Assembly: GCA_002170735.1 (NCBI GenBank)
Contig: NHIV01000049.1
Span: 4,724-11,442 of the forward strand
Length of the DNA: 6,719 bases
Reading direction: 5' to 3'
Source: a bacterium TMED198
GTDB lineage: Bacteria > Fidelibacterota > Marinisomatia > SCGC-AAA003-L08 > D37C17
Below the pieces are notes generated by a model that did no database searches, was not told the origin of the DNA, and was given only the letters and a program-made list of their open reading frames with translations. This document shows, in pieces, positions 1-6,719 of this stretch. Positions within the stretch are counted from its first letter, which is position 1. Each line of letters opens with the position of its first letter. Both the position numbers and the translations under genes were made by a program.

Positions 1-3000
1 ATAGTTTGTTTCACTATTAAAAGAAACTTCACATCCATCTGATGCCGACTCACCTATCAGATCAACACCCTGAAGGTACACGCCTGCATATGGATCGCTA
101 ATAGTGAATGACACACCTGTTACCGGAACGTTGTTCCTAATATTAATAGACAAGTTTTCTCTTTGATCACCTATGTGCACAAACTTATTAAACACATCAC
201 TCACAATACTTGTCATTGAATTACAATCATCATCGCAGTCGCAGTCTTCACCTGTCAGATCGTCTGTATCACAGTCATCGGTGTAGTCGCAGCTACAGGA
301 GTCATCGTCGTAGAACCAATCGCAGTTACCGTAAGCTATGCAATCAGCGCACTCTGCAACGATATAAGTCAGCTCTGCTGCTTCGTTTTCCTCGCAGTCA
401 TCAAGACACGTTGATTCTGCCCATCCCTCAAGAATTCCACAGAATCCAGCGACTCCGCCAGCGTAGTAAGCATCATTAAGGCCTTCAACACCTGGGCAGT
501 CCAACATGCACTCAGGAGGGCCGCCATCATCACCAAGCTCACCATCAAACTGAAGCTCTGCATTATATGTCTCTACTGTATTAAACGTAATTGTTTTGGT
601 TGCACTTGCATTTTCATACTCAACGTGAGGACCTCCATCTTCAGGAACACTCGCAACTGTAATAGTCAGAGTATGTTCGCCCTCTGCTAAGCCGCTAAGC
701 ACAAAATTGTCTTCGTACACCATTGTCATTTGCAGTGTATCTAGATAGACATGGTAGTGATCTGTGTCAAGGCCATTTGTTATGCTTGCTGAAACGGACA
801 AATCTCCACCAGGAGTCTCGGCCCATCCACCATCCATTGGACTTAAAATTGTTACAATTGGCTCAACTGTATAGTCAAGATCAACGCAGTCACCATAGTA
901 AACAAGGAAAGGCGTTCCAAGTGTTGATGAAATGACACCATCCTCTACGCAAGCCTGGGTTGAAGTTGGAGCGTAGCTTAAGGTAGTAAGCACCCCGCTT
1001 CCTGAAGCAATACTTGAGCCTGTCAATGTAAAACCAAGAACGGTTCCGCCTCCTGTAGAGACTGTAAAACCTGCATCAGCAGCTAGACCGCCAGATGCAC
1101 CTAAAATTTGAACGCCACTAACACCAAACTGAAAACCGGCTACATCTCCCTCAGGATTTTGAAGCAGAATGTCCATTGTTCCTGCCTCTTCATCAACCGC
1201 TCCTATGCTTAGTATAGTAAGACACGATGTACCATCGCCTTCACAAACACCGCAGTCATCAACTACAGCCGATCCATTACAATCGCCATTGCAGTCAACA
1301 ACAGCGCCTCCGCCCCATACGCCTTCACAATCAAGCTCAAGAGCTGGAAGATCTATCACCATCCCATCATTAAGGGCAACGGACAAGCCAAACGCTGGCT
1401 GACCTTCACCCGGAGCCAAGAAGCTGTGAGCAAAAACAACTCCACTTCCACCACCTAGCCCTGAAACAGGAGCCGCAAAAGCGGCAATAAGATCGCTCTG
1501 CTCTAAATCTACATGTGCTGCTATACCAACCGTATAGTCAGCCGCTGGAACTTCTACAAAACCTGAAAACTCTCCATAAGAAAAACCTGAAAGCAGTGGA
1601 GTGCTGTTTTCAGCATGTGGAGTGGTCAACTCTTCTGCAACCCAAATATCAACCGCTGGCGCATCTGTTGACCCGTGGTAAATCTCCAATCCTACACTCT
1701 GATCATCTGAGGCTCCAAAAGTTGTCGCTGTAGCAGCTAGATCAAAAGGAGTAACTTCATCTCCAATAAGTCCTGTTGCAATTACAACGTACGAACCGCC
1801 TTGCTCTAAATCAAATGGGAAGTTAGCTATAACATCTGCGCCTGTTGGAGCTATGCCTACTGAAAATGAAGAAGGTAGAGTTAGAACAGGAGTTGCCTGC
1901 CTGTACTCAAAGCCTTCAACCGCCATAGCGCCATTGACATAAACATCAACCGTTGGGTCTGCTGAGCTATGAATAACCTGAACGTTTACTCCAACAAAAT
2001 CACCATCGCAGTTATAAAATTCTTCAGGGCCATCGCCACCGCACACATTACACTCATCTTCAACGTTGCCATCGCAGTCGCATGTACCATCTGCTATATC
2101 TGAGCAGCCGCACTCATAGACCGCGCCAGGTCCATCGCATACGCCGCAATCATCATTTGCCAAGCCGCTGTTACACACACCATCACAGCCTTGGTCTGCT
2201 GTACAGCAAGAATTTCCAAATCCATCTTCTTCTTCGTAAGTACATCCACCATCATCAAGAAGTGCGCTTTCATCAAAGTTGCAGGCCGCCTCATCTGTGC
2301 AGCCTGGAGCCGTGCCTATGCACTCACCAACCTCAACATCGTAAGGGCTTCCAGCGCTATCAGCAAAGAGTGCATCAGACATGCACATTTCATTAGTTGG
2401 ATCAGAAAAAGTTATAGTTGTAAGAACGCCTTCACCTGCTGGAATAGTATCTCCAGATAGAGAGAAGCCGATAACAGTAGTTGCTCCCATTGAAACTGTG
2501 AAACCGGCAGCATCAGCTGAACCACCTGAGGCCGATATTGGGGTTGCACCGGACAAATCAAACTGAAACCCTGCGATAGGGCTTGGGTTGTTTATCACGA
2601 TATCAACCGTACCTGTTGAGTCGGACCATTCTATATTGCCAAAGTTAACGGTAACAGGAATACAGCTACTTCCATCGCCGCCGCATACACCGCACTCATC
2701 AACAACAGCCGCTCCACCGCACTCGCCTTCGCAGTCTTCAACGCTGCCATCGCAATCGCACGCGCCATCTGCTATTCCGTTTCCATCACATACACCGCAC
2801 TCATCAACAACAGCCGTTCCACCGCAATCACCGTTGCAGTCATCAAACAAACAGCTGCCATCATCGGTATTTGCATCGGCGTTGAAGTTGCACGCTGTGT
2901 CATCCGTACAGCCAACAACAGTAACTACTGCTGCAATGTTAAAACCATCTACGGTAACACTGAAAGCTGTACCACTCGCGCTTGACATTACAACACTGCT

Positions 3001-4485
3001 AAGAGATGCATTACCTTGGTCTCCTTCAAGCTCTAATGACAACAAAACTCCATCACCTGCAGGGATAGTTGACCCTGTCAAGGAAAAGCCTAGAACTGTT
3101 GTTGCGCTATTTGAAACTGTAAAGCCGTTTTCTGCGGCGTCACCTCCTGATGCGCCAACTACAGTTGCGCCTAGAACGTCAAACTGGAACCCAGCAAGAG
3201 CCTCTGAGGCTGTATATGTTACATCAACCGTATAAGTCTCAACGCAGGATGAACCATCGCCACCGCATACACCACACTCATCAACAACAGCCGATCCACC
3301 GCAATCACCGTTGCAGTCCTCAACCGCTGTACAATTTCCATCACAATCAAAATTTTCTTCTGCAAATGTGCAACTGCCATCATCAGTCGTTGCATCTGCG
3401 TTGTAGTTGCATGCTGTATCATCTGTACAGCCAGCTACATCTCCACCACCGCAAGCAAAGTCACCTATATCGTTGGAAAGTGCTCCTCCAACTGCATCTG
3501 AGACAACTGCGTTAACGCTACAGGCGCTAGAAAAATCACCTGTAAAACCAACGTTGCAGAGCAAACCGTCACCCTCAGCTATAGTGCCACCTGTCAATGA
3601 AAATGCTATTACCGTTGAGGTGTTATTGGAAAAGAACATTCCAGCTGCACCCGCACTGCCACCTTCTGCCGCTCCTATCTCTATTCCCTCAAACTCTATT
3701 TGGAAACCAGCAACAGGTACTGTATTGGCCATATTAATCGCCATTGTTCCATCGCCATTATCACTAAAAGAAAGACAAACTGCGGAAGTACAGCCACCCT
3801 CATCATCACATGAGGATCCATCTCCACCGCACTCATCACACTCATCCAAAACGTTGCCATCGCAGTCGCAAGCACCATCTGCCACTCCATCGCCACCGCA
3901 TACACCACACTCATCAACAACAGCCGATCCACCGCAATCACCGTTGCAGTCCTCAACCGCTGTACAATTTCCATCACAATCAAAATTTTCTTCTGCAAAT
4001 GTGCAACTGCCATCATCAGTCGTTGCATCTGCGTTGTAGTTGCATGCTGTATCATCTGTACAGCCAGCTACATCTCCACCACCGCAAGCAAAGTCACCTA
4101 TATCGTTGGAAAGTGCTCCTCCAACTGCATCTGAGACAACTGCGTTAACGCTACAGGCGCTAGAAAAATCACCTGTAAAACCAACGTTGCAGAGCAAACC
4201 GTCACCCTCAGCTATAGTGCCACCTGTCAATGAAAATGCTATTACCGTTGAGGTGTTATTGGAAAAGAACATTCCAGCTGCACCCGCACTGCCACCTTCT
4301 GCCGCTCCTATCTCTATTCCCTCAAACTCTATTTGGAAACCAGCAACAGGTACTGTATTGGCCATATTAATCGCCATTGTTCCATCGCCATTATCACTAA
4401 AAGAAAGCTGTACATCCTGCGCGAATGTAAAACCCGTAACAATAAACGCGAATATTATATTTTTAAAGATATTAATTGTTTTCAT
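1..4485 (-). CDS. Giant modular secreted protein (cohesin-like/Cys-rich/DUF4397), 3' end outside window
   Basis: One reading frame stays open from the ATG at 4485-4483 to base 1 (1,495 codons, no stop), so the C-terminus is missing. The start has a GGAG seven bases upstream. Residues 1-22 form a Sec signal peptide (K2 and K8, hydrophobic 10-16, likely cleavage A22|Q23, no lipobox Cys). Modules in order: cohesin-like 24-140; Cys linker 141-237; cohesin-like 235-351; Cys linker 352-414; cohesin-like 416-524; Cys linker 525-608; cohesin-like 609-727; Cys linker 728-826; two-lobed DUF4397 about 833-1047; Cys cassette 1053-1088; cohesin-like 1089-1205; Ig-like 1206-1305; a 14-Cys Asp-rich module 1326-1421; partial cohesin-like 1436-1495. 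The composition is extremely acidic, with only five Lys/Arg in residues 9-1495. It is probably an extracellular or surface adhesin or structural protein stabilised by disulfides and perhaps metal. That role is inferred, since no catalytic domain is visible. The C-terminus, which might carry a sorting signal or anchor, is not seen. Confidence 0.9.
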   Translation of the reverse strand, partial: MKTINIFKNIIFAFIVTGFTFAQDVQLSFSDNGDGTMAINMANTVPVAGFQIEFEGIEIGAAEGGSAGAAGMFFSNNTSTVIAFSLTGGTIAEGDGLLCNVGFTGDFSSACSVNAVVSDAVGGALSNDIGDFACGGGDVAGCTDDTACNYNADATTDDGSCTFAEENFDCDGNCTAVEDCNGDCGGSAVVDECGVCGGDGVADGACDCDGNVLDECDECGGDGSSCDDEGGCTSAVCLSFSDNGDGTMAINMANTVPVAGFQIEFEGIEIGAAEGGSAGAAGMFFSNNTSTVIAFSLTGGTIAEGDGLLCNVGFTGDFSSACSVNAVVSDAVGGALSNDIGDFACGGGDVAGCTDDTACNYNADATTDDGSCTFAEENFDCDGNCTAVEDCNGDCGGSAVVDECGVCGGDGSSCVETYTVDVTYTASEALAGFQFDVLGATVVGASGGDAAENGFTVSNSATTVLGFSLTGSTIPAGDGVLLSLELEGDQGNASLSSVVMSSASGTAFSVTVDGFNIAAVVTVVGCTDDTACNFNADANTDDGSCLFDDCNGDCGGTAVVDECGVCDGNGIADGACDCDGSVEDCEGECGGAAVVDECGVCGGDGSSCIPVTVNFGNIEWSDSTGTVDIVINNPSPIAGFQFDLSGATPISASGGSADAAGFTVSMGATTVIGFSLSGDTIPAGEGVLTTITFSDPTNEMCMSDALFADSAGSPYDVEVGECIGTAPGCTDEAACNFDESALLDDGGCTYEEEDGFGNSCCTADQGCDGVCNSGLANDDCGVCDGPGAVYECGCSDIADGTCDCDGNVEDECNVCGGDGPEEFYNCDGDFVGVNVQVIHSSADPTVDVYVNGAMAVEGFEYRQATPVLTLPSSFSVGIAPTGADVIANFPFDLEQGGSYVVIATGLIGDEVTPFDLAATATTFGASDDQSVGLEIYHGSTDAPAVDIWVAEELTTPHAENSTPLLSGFSYGEFSGFVEVPAADYTVGIAAHVDLEQSDLIAAFAAPVSGLGGGSGVVFAHSFLAPGEGQPAFGLSVALNDGMVIDLPALELDCEGVWGGGAVVDCNGDCNGSAVVDDCGVCEGDGTSCLTILSIGAVDEEAGTMDILLQNPEGDVAGFQFGVSGVQILGASGGLAADAGFTVSTGGGTVLGFTLTGSSIASGSGVLTTLSYAPTSTQACVEDGVISSTLGTPFLVYYGDCVDLDYTVEPIVTILSPMDGGWAETPGGDLSVSASITNGLDTDHYHVYLDTLQMTMVYEDNFVLSGLAEGEHTLTITVASVPEDGGPHVEYENASATKTITFNTVETYNAELQFDGELGDDGGPPECMLDCPGVEGLNDAYYAGGVAGFCGILEGWAESTCLDDCEENEAAELTYIVAECADCIAYGNCDWFYDDDSCSCDYTDDCDTDDLTGEDCDCDDDCNSMTSIVSDVFNKFVHIGDQRENLSINIRNNVPVTGVSFTISDPYAGVYLQGVDLIGESASDGCEVSFNSETNY
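223..510 (-). other. Unrecognised 14-cysteine, Asp-rich module
   Basis: Residues 1326-1421 hold Cys at 1326, 1330, 1349, 1360, 1364, 1379, 1382, 1388, 1397, 1399, 1405, 1415, 1417 and 1421. The first part (CMLDC, CLDDC, CADC) has wide spacings and differs from the CGVCGGDG cassettes. The last 25 residues alternate Cys with Asp runs ([15 protein letters not shown]). The even number of Cys suits disulfide pairing in an exported protein. I do not recognise a named family. Confidence 0.5.
571..870 (-). other. Ig-like beta domain within the giant protein
   Basis: Residues 1206-1305 begin [15 protein letters not shown], include HYHVYLD and [12 protein letters not shown], then [10 protein letters not shown] and end KTITFNTVE. 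The order (PxVTIxSP..., HxHxxLD, MVY, GLxxGxHTL, ...TxTF) recalls Ig-like domains of bacterial surface proteins that link modules. It contains K1297, the only Lys between K8 and K1434. Assignment is by pattern only. Confidence 0.5.
1222..1329 (-). other. Short Cys cassette between DUF4397 and module 5
   Basis: Residues 1053-1088 repeat the [14 protein letters not shown] and EGDGTSC blocks seen in the earlier linkers, but without the preceding GCTD motif. Three diverged copies of the cassette are fused: C1053[12 protein letters not shown]1065[11 protein letters not shown], and C1078[10 protein letters not shown]. Confidence 0.65.
1345..1989 (-). other. DUF4397 region, two lobes, within the giant protein
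   Basis: Residues about 833-1047. The first lobe opens [18 protein letters not shown] (from V835) and the second [16 protein letters not shown] (from E934). Both match the characteristic (V/I)xHxSxDAPxVDVYV pattern of DUF4397, a beta-rich extracellular domain of unknown function. [15 protein letters not shown] and [11 protein letters not shown] are also typical. R862, in the first lobe, is the first Lys or Arg after the signal peptide. The region interrupts the run of cohesin-like modules between the fourth and fifth. Confidence 0.8.
2242..4065 (-). repeat. Four GCTD...DDG(S/G)C motif repeats with [12 protein letters not shown] Cys cassettes
   Basis: The 21-residue motif beginning GCTD, with ACN(Y/F) in the middle and DDG(S/G)C at the end, occurs at residues 141-161, 352-372, 525-545 and 728-748 (bases 4003-4065, 3370-3432, 2851-2913, 2242-2304). 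Each follows a cohesin-like module and is followed by cassettes built from [12 protein letters not shown] and [17 protein letters not shown] blocks. The same motif is common in large secreted proteins of Bacteroidota and related marine bacteria. Regular Cys and Asp spacing suggests disulfide knots and perhaps calcium binding, which is inference. Confidence 0.75.
3254..3774 (-). repeat. 521-bp perfect direct repeat, gene-distal copy
   Basis: Second copy of the 3887-4407 unit, encoding residues 238-411. The copies are separated by 112 bases (3775-3886), which encode an extra Cys-rich stretch (residues 201-237, including [16 protein letters not shown] and SSC). After this copy the protein continues SSCVETYTV into a clearly divergent third module. 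So modules 1 and 2 are recent duplicates, while modules 3 to 6 are old relatives. Confidence 0.93.
3887..4407 (-). repeat. 521-bp perfect direct repeat, gene-proximal copy
   Basis: These 521 bases are identical to 3254-3774, offset by exactly 633 bases (211 codons), so the reading frame is kept. The unit encodes residues 27-200: a whole cohesin-like module, the GCTD...DDGSC motif and a Cys cassette ending in CGVCGGDG. Identity starts at the first base of codon 27 and ends at the second base of codon 200. I compared both copies by eye and found no mismatch, synonymous or otherwise. Confidence 0.93.
4420..4485 (-). other. Signal peptide of the giant protein
   Basis: Codons 1-22 encode a short basic N-region (K2, K8), a hydrophobic core (IIFAFIV) and a small-residue end (GFTFA) before Q23-D24. 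This is a typical Sec type I signal with T20 and A22 at positions -3 and -1. No Cys follows, so a lipoprotein is unlikely. K8 is the last basic Lys/Arg residue before R862. Confidence 0.8.
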
Positions 4486-4492
4486 TTTTTAA

Positions 4493-4500
4493 CTCCATCC
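4493..4500 (-). promoter_or_regulatory. Ribosome binding site of the giant gene
   Basis: GGATGGAG on the minus strand ends seven bases before the ATG at 4485. It fixes the start that gives the signal peptide. Confidence 0.75.
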
Positions 4501-4538
4501 TTTATTTTAATTTTTGTGAGCCATATCACTTCCTCTAG

Positions 4539-4552
4539 AAGAACCGGCTCTT
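4539..4552 (-). promoter_or_regulatory. Near-palindrome in the leader of the giant gene
   Basis: AAGAGCCGGTTCTT (minus strand) is a 14-base palindrome except for one G-T position pair, the only GC-rich block in the leader. It lies about 54 bases before the ATG. It could be a protein-binding site or a weak RNA hairpin (AAGAG/UUCUU around CCGG). Confidence 0.3.
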
Positions 4553-4593
4553 AAACCAACTTTTTATTATTTTGAACTTAATAAACTCAGCTG

Positions 4594-4619
4594 CAAAATT
4601 AATTTTCTTTTTGTGTCAA
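4594..4619 (-). promoter_or_regulatory. Candidate promoter of the giant gene
   Basis: On the minus strand TTGACA lies at 4619-4614, a perfect -35 hexamer. Downstream, TAATTTTG at 4601-4594 matches the TAnnTTTG -7 element described for Bacteroidota, but the 15 bases after TTG are short for that type. No good TATAAT lies 16-18 bases from TTGACA. It is placed about 110 bases upstream of the start codon. In DNA this AT-rich, such matches arise easily. Confidence 0.3.
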
Positions 4620-4698
4620 GTTGTTGCAATTGTGTAACAGAACCAAACTTAAATTGATTCGTTTCTGACGGTAAATTAGCTTTGAATTAAATCTCTCC

Positions 4699-4736
4699 CC
4701 TGCAAAAATAATATAATTTTTGTTTTGTGGAGCAGG
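4699..4736 (-). other. Inverted repeat downstream of the metB-like gene
   Basis: In the direction of transcription, CCTGC (4736-4732), a ten-base stretch, then AAAAAT-N6-ATTTTT (4721-4704) and GCAGG (4703-4699). The inner A/T arms and outer CCTGC/GCAGG arms could fold together with a bulge, 50 to 87 bases after the stop codon. No T-run follows, so it is not a standard terminator. It may be an RNA structure or chance. Confidence 0.25.
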
Positions 4737-4785
4737 TAAATATACACTTTTTTACAAAAAATACTAAGTAAAAATAGAGGGTAAA

Positions 4786-5928
4786 CTATATTTTTTCAAG
4801 CGCCTGCGCGAGATCATCAATTATATCATTGACATCTTCGATTCCTACAGACAGCCTAACTAACCCGTCTGTAAGACCTCTTGCATGCCTCTCCTTCTCA
4901 GGGACGTCTGCGTGAGTCATTGTTGCGGGGTGGGTGATCATTGTTTCAACTGCACCAAGGCTTTCAGCGAGCGCGCAGAGCTTTAAGTTGTTCATTAGCT
5001 TTTTGCCTGCTGGAATGCCCCCCTTTAGCTCCATGGATATCATTCCGCTGAAACCGTCCATCTGCTTCGATGCAATCGAAAAGCCTGGATGTGATGGCAG
5101 CCCTGGATAGCTAACCCTTTCAACTGATGGATGTGACTCCAAAAATTCTGCAACTTCCTGCGCGTTTTCACAGTGTCTCTTCATCCTTAAAGATAAAGTT
5201 TTAATACCAAGAAGTGTTAGCCAACAATCAAAAGGACTAGGTACAGCTCCAATTGTCTTTTGAATAAACTTCATTTTCTCAGCTATGTCATCATTGCTAG
5301 TAATAATTGCTCCCCCAATAATCTGATTGTGTCCGCTGATATATTTTGTCGTGCTGTGCATAACAATGTCAGCGCCAAATTCCAAAGGTCTGAGCAAGGC
5401 AGGCGTTGAGAAGGTTGCATCAACTCCATATAAAATATTTTTACTTTTAGCAATAGCCCCTACAGCCTCAAGGTCAGTAACCTTCAGAAGTGGATTAGTT
5501 GGAGTTTCAATCCATATAAGTTTTGTATTTTCCTTTACAGCAGACCCAACCTCTTGTACATTTGAGGAATTAACATATGTAAACTCTAGGTTGTAGTTCA
5601 CAAGCAAATCATTAAACAGTCTTGATACACCTCCATAAACATCATCAGAGCACACAACATGATCTCCAGATTTAAGCATCTTTAAAACAGCATCTACGGC
5701 TGACATTCCTGAGCTAAAGCAAATTCCATGCTTTCCACCTTCAAGCGAGGCAAGATTCTCTTCAAGTATTGATCTTGTTGGATTGGATGCTCTTGTGTAG
5801 TCAAAGCCTTTATCTTTTCCAACCTCTTCAAGAACATAGGTTGCGGTTTGATATATTGGAGGCACTATGGCGCCGGTTGTTGGATCTGGCTTGATGCCAG
5901 CTCTAACTGCTTTTGTGTCAAACTTCAT
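4786..5928 (-). CDS. metB: Cystathionine gamma-synthase (or gamma-lyase), PLP-dependent
   Basis: A complete 380-residue enzyme of the Cys/Met metabolism PLP family, the usual length. It joins O-acylhomoserine to cysteine to form cystathionine in methionine synthesis, or, as a gamma-lyase, cleaves cystathionine. Sequence alone does not separate the two. Visible features: DYTRASNPTR at 43-52 (Y44 and R46 bind PLP phosphate of the partner subunit), FSSGMSA at 71-77, Y98 in DVYGG (stacks on PLP), ETPTNP at 141-146, D170 in GVDATFSTP, the Schiff-base lysine K195 in HSTTKYISGHN, and R358 in LVRLSVGIED (substrate carboxylate). The active fold is a tetramer in the cytosol. I chose the ATG at 5928 over the in-frame ATG at 5961 because AGGAG sits five bases upstream and MKFDTKAVRAG is the usual family N-terminus. 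It starts 14 bases after the secA stop and ends with TAG. Confidence 0.92.
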   Translation of the reverse strand: MKFDTKAVRAGIKPDPTTGAIVPPIYQTATYVLEEVGKDKGFDYTRASNPTRSILEENLASLEGGKHGICFSSGMSAVDAVLKMLKSGDHVVCSDDVYGGVSRLFNDLLVNYNLEFTYVNSSNVQEVGSAVKENTKLIWIETPTNPLLKVTDLEAVGAIAKSKNILYGVDATFSTPALLRPLEFGADIVMHSTTKYISGHNQIIGGAIITSNDDIAEKMKFIQKTIGAVPSPFDCWLTLLGIKTLSLRMKRHCENAQEVAEFLESHPSVERVSYPGLPSHPGFSIASKQMDGFSGMISMELKGGIPAGKKLMNNLKLCALAESLGAVETMITHPATMTHADVPEKERHARGLTDGLVRLSVGIEDVNDIIDDLAQALEKI

Positions 5929-5933
5929 TTTAT

Positions 5934-5938
5934 CTCCT
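5934..5938 (-). promoter_or_regulatory. SD site deciding the metB-like start
   Basis: AGGAG in the 14-base gap between the secA stop and the ATG at 5928, five bases from that ATG. It supports translation coupled to secA and argues against the upstream ATG at 5961, which would overlap secA by 19 bases. Confidence 0.75.
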
Positions 5939-5942
5939 AAAT

Positions 5943-6719
5943 TTATGAAACCACAGTCCACCCTTCCTGCTCAACAAGGTGCTGTGCTTTCTTCCACTTC
6001 AATTCTTTTGTTTCAACGCCATTGGTAATTGAAACTTTTTCATTTCTTCCATATTTTTTACCCGATAATATTGGGGCAGTTTTTTGGATTAACCCCCGAC
6101 CATTACTAGCAACGCTTGAGGTTCCTGAAGAGTTTGGTGGCGTTACAAACATTGAGGTAGGATTTGTATCATTCTTCATTTCTAAGTTAGTTGATCTTGA
6201 TTGCCTTTGAGCCATTATAGATAAGTTCATTTTTGATATTCGACTAATTGTTTCTTTGTTTGTGTCAAACATCATCTGCTCAAACATTTTAAATCCTTCC
6301 TGCTTGTACTCTATAAGAGGATTTTTCTGGGCATAGGCCCGCAGCCCTATTCCTTCTCTAAGTTGATCCATGGCAGCCAGATGCTCTCTCCATTTCTCAT
6401 CAATAGTTCTAAGAAGAACATACTTTTGAAACTTATCCATTTGATCAAGATCTACAACTTCTTTGTTAAAAGCCATAGCTTCAGTATATGCACTTGAAAT
6501 GAAACCCTTTAAATCTGAAGATGATTTTATTGCCTCTCTATTTGTACTTATATCTATTGAAAAAGTACTTAAAATTTCATTAGATAGTCCAGGCCAGTCC
6601 CAGTTTATTGGCATTGAGTCTGTGCAGTATATATCAATGGCCTGATCAATATATTCAGAAATAATCTCTTCAACTTCAGAATCTACTTGATCCTCATGAA
6701 GTGCAAAGTTTCTTCTATC
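5943..6719 (-). CDS. secA: Protein translocase ATPase SecA, C-terminal 258 residues
   Basis: SecA is the cytosolic ATPase that drives unfolded preproteins through SecYEG. The frame is open to the right edge, so the N-terminus with both nucleotide-binding folds lies outside. Visible residues 1-170 are the helical wing and helical scaffold: INWDWPGL (about 38-45), then the highly conserved block IDEKWREHLAAMDQLREG (106-123), GLRAYAQKNPL (125-135) and EYKQEGFKMFEQMM (137-150). A Ser/Thr/Asn-rich linker follows (about 170-215). The tail GRNEKVSITNG...WTVVS (224-258) replaces the zinc-binding CPCGSGKKYKxC motif. The GRN that usually begins that motif is kept, but no Cys remains. Stop TAA at 5945-5943. 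The next gene starts 14 bases on, suggesting one transcript. Confidence 0.95.
   Translation of the reverse strand, partial: DRRNFALHEDQVDSEVEEIISEYIDQAIDIYCTDSMPINWDWPGLSNEILSTFSIDISTNREAIKSSSDLKGFISSAYTEAMAFNKEVVDLDQMDKFQKYVLLRTIDEKWREHLAAMDQLREGIGLRAYAQKNPLIEYKQEGFKMFEQMMFDTNKETISRISKMNLSIMAQRQSRSTNLEMKNDTNPTSMFVTPPNSSGTSSVASNGRGLIQKTAPILSGKKYGRNEKVSITNGVETKELKWKKAQHLVEQEGWTVVS

Larger units (their letters stand above)
871..4416 (-). repeat. Five full cohesin-like modules
   Basis: Modules lie at 4066-4416, 3433-3783, 2914-3240, 2305-2661 and 871-1221, with a partial sixth at 1-180. Each has the pattern (P/L)(V/I)AGFQ(F/I), then a Gly/Ala-rich turn such as GASGG or AAEGG with a following GF or MF, then TV(L/I)GFSLTG or a close variant, then TIPAGDGVL or similar. 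This beta-sandwich signature resembles cohesin-type domains widely found in non-cellulosomal secreted proteins. Module 1 also carries an Asp-rich DNGDG turn at residues 31-35. The family call rests on remembered motifs and is not confirmed by a profile search. Confidence 0.6.
4486..4785 (-). promoter_or_regulatory. 300-base AT-rich intergenic and leader region
   Basis: This stretch carries no gene. Reading in the direction of transcription, it contains an A/T inverted repeat with GC arms (4736-4699), a possible promoter (4619-4594), a 14-base near-palindrome (4552-4539), a small GTGA/TCAC inverted repeat (4529-4516) and the SD of the giant gene (4500-4493). Its length and content suggest that the giant gene has its own promoter and is not simply read through from the metB-like gene. 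No GC-rich hairpin followed by a clear T-run was found. Confidence 0.6.

Noticed and set aside
3219..4055. Minus-strand frames at 3219-3422 and 3696-4055 with similar Met/Ala/Val-rich translations
   Set aside because: Out-of-frame readings of the giant gene. Their similarity to each other reflects the 521-bp repeat.
4375..4400. EF-hand or dockerin loop at DNGDGT (residues 31-36)
   Set aside because: Only the short Asp/Asn/Gly turn is present. The flanking helices and the rest of the 12-residue loop are missing, and the turn sits in a predicted beta-sandwich.
3254..4407. CRISPR or mobile-element explanation for the repeats
   Set aside because: The repeat is 521 bp, in frame and coding, with no terminal inverted repeats, target-site duplication or transposase.
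871..4416. Cellulosome scaffoldin because of the cohesin-like modules
   Set aside because: No dockerin, carbohydrate-binding module or glycoside hydrolase is visible. Cohesin-like folds are common in non-cellulosomal surface proteins.
2588..4492. Long plus-strand open frames (2588-3235, 3407-4039, 4040-4492)
   Set aside because: They lie antisense to the giant gene, have Ser/Pro-rich low-complexity translations, and the last two are near copies only because the underlying DNA is duplicated. The minus frame has a signal peptide, SD and recognisable domains.
4740..4775. A/T-rich inverted repeat just after the metB-like stop as a terminator
   Set aside because: TTTTTTGTAAAAAA leaves almost no loop and has no GC stem, as expected by chance in such AT-rich DNA.
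5929..5961. Upstream ATG at 5961 for the metB-like gene
   Set aside because: It would overlap secA by 19 bases, has no good SD, and adds 11 residues (MDCGFINLGDK) absent from the family. The ATG at 5928 has AGGAG at the right distance.

Overview
Every gene in this window reads on the minus strand, and there are three: the 3' end of secA (6719 to 5943), a complete PLP-dependent trans-sulfuration gene of the cystathionine gamma-synthase/lyase family (5928 to 4786), and, after a 300-base intergenic gap, the first 1,495 codons of a very large exported protein (4485 to 1) that runs off the left edge. No tRNA, rRNA, insertion sequence, CRISPR array or phage gene was seen.

Organism: moderately AT-rich DNA with very AT-rich intergenic sequence and clear Shine-Dalgarno sites. 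The secreted protein combines cohesin-like modules, GCTD...DDGSC motifs, [12 protein letters not shown] Cys cassettes and a DUF4397 region. That mixture is typical of marine members of the FCB superphylum. Because good SD sites are less usual in Bacteroidota, I lean to a Marinimicrobia (SAR406)-like bacterium, but this is inference from memory of protein styles, not a phylogeny.

Layout: secA and the metB-like gene are separated by only 14 bases, which contain the second gene's SD, so they are probably co-transcribed. The 300-base gap before the giant gene holds a possible promoter, two small inverted repeats, a leader palindrome and a good SD site.

The giant protein in order: signal peptide (residues 1-22); cohesin-like module 1 with Cys linker; module 2, a copy of module 1 identical over 521 bp at the DNA level; divergent modules 3 and 4, each with a Cys linker; a two-lobed DUF4397 region (about 833-1047); a short Cys cassette; module 5; an Ig-like domain; a different 14-cysteine, Asp-rich module; and the start of a sixth module at the edge. 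Its most striking properties are the perfect internal duplication and an almost complete absence of Lys and Arg: none between residues 9 and 861, and only five in residues 9-1495.

The housekeeping pair and the giant gene have no evident functional link beyond orientation, although the giant protein carries a Sec signal and would itself be a SecA client.
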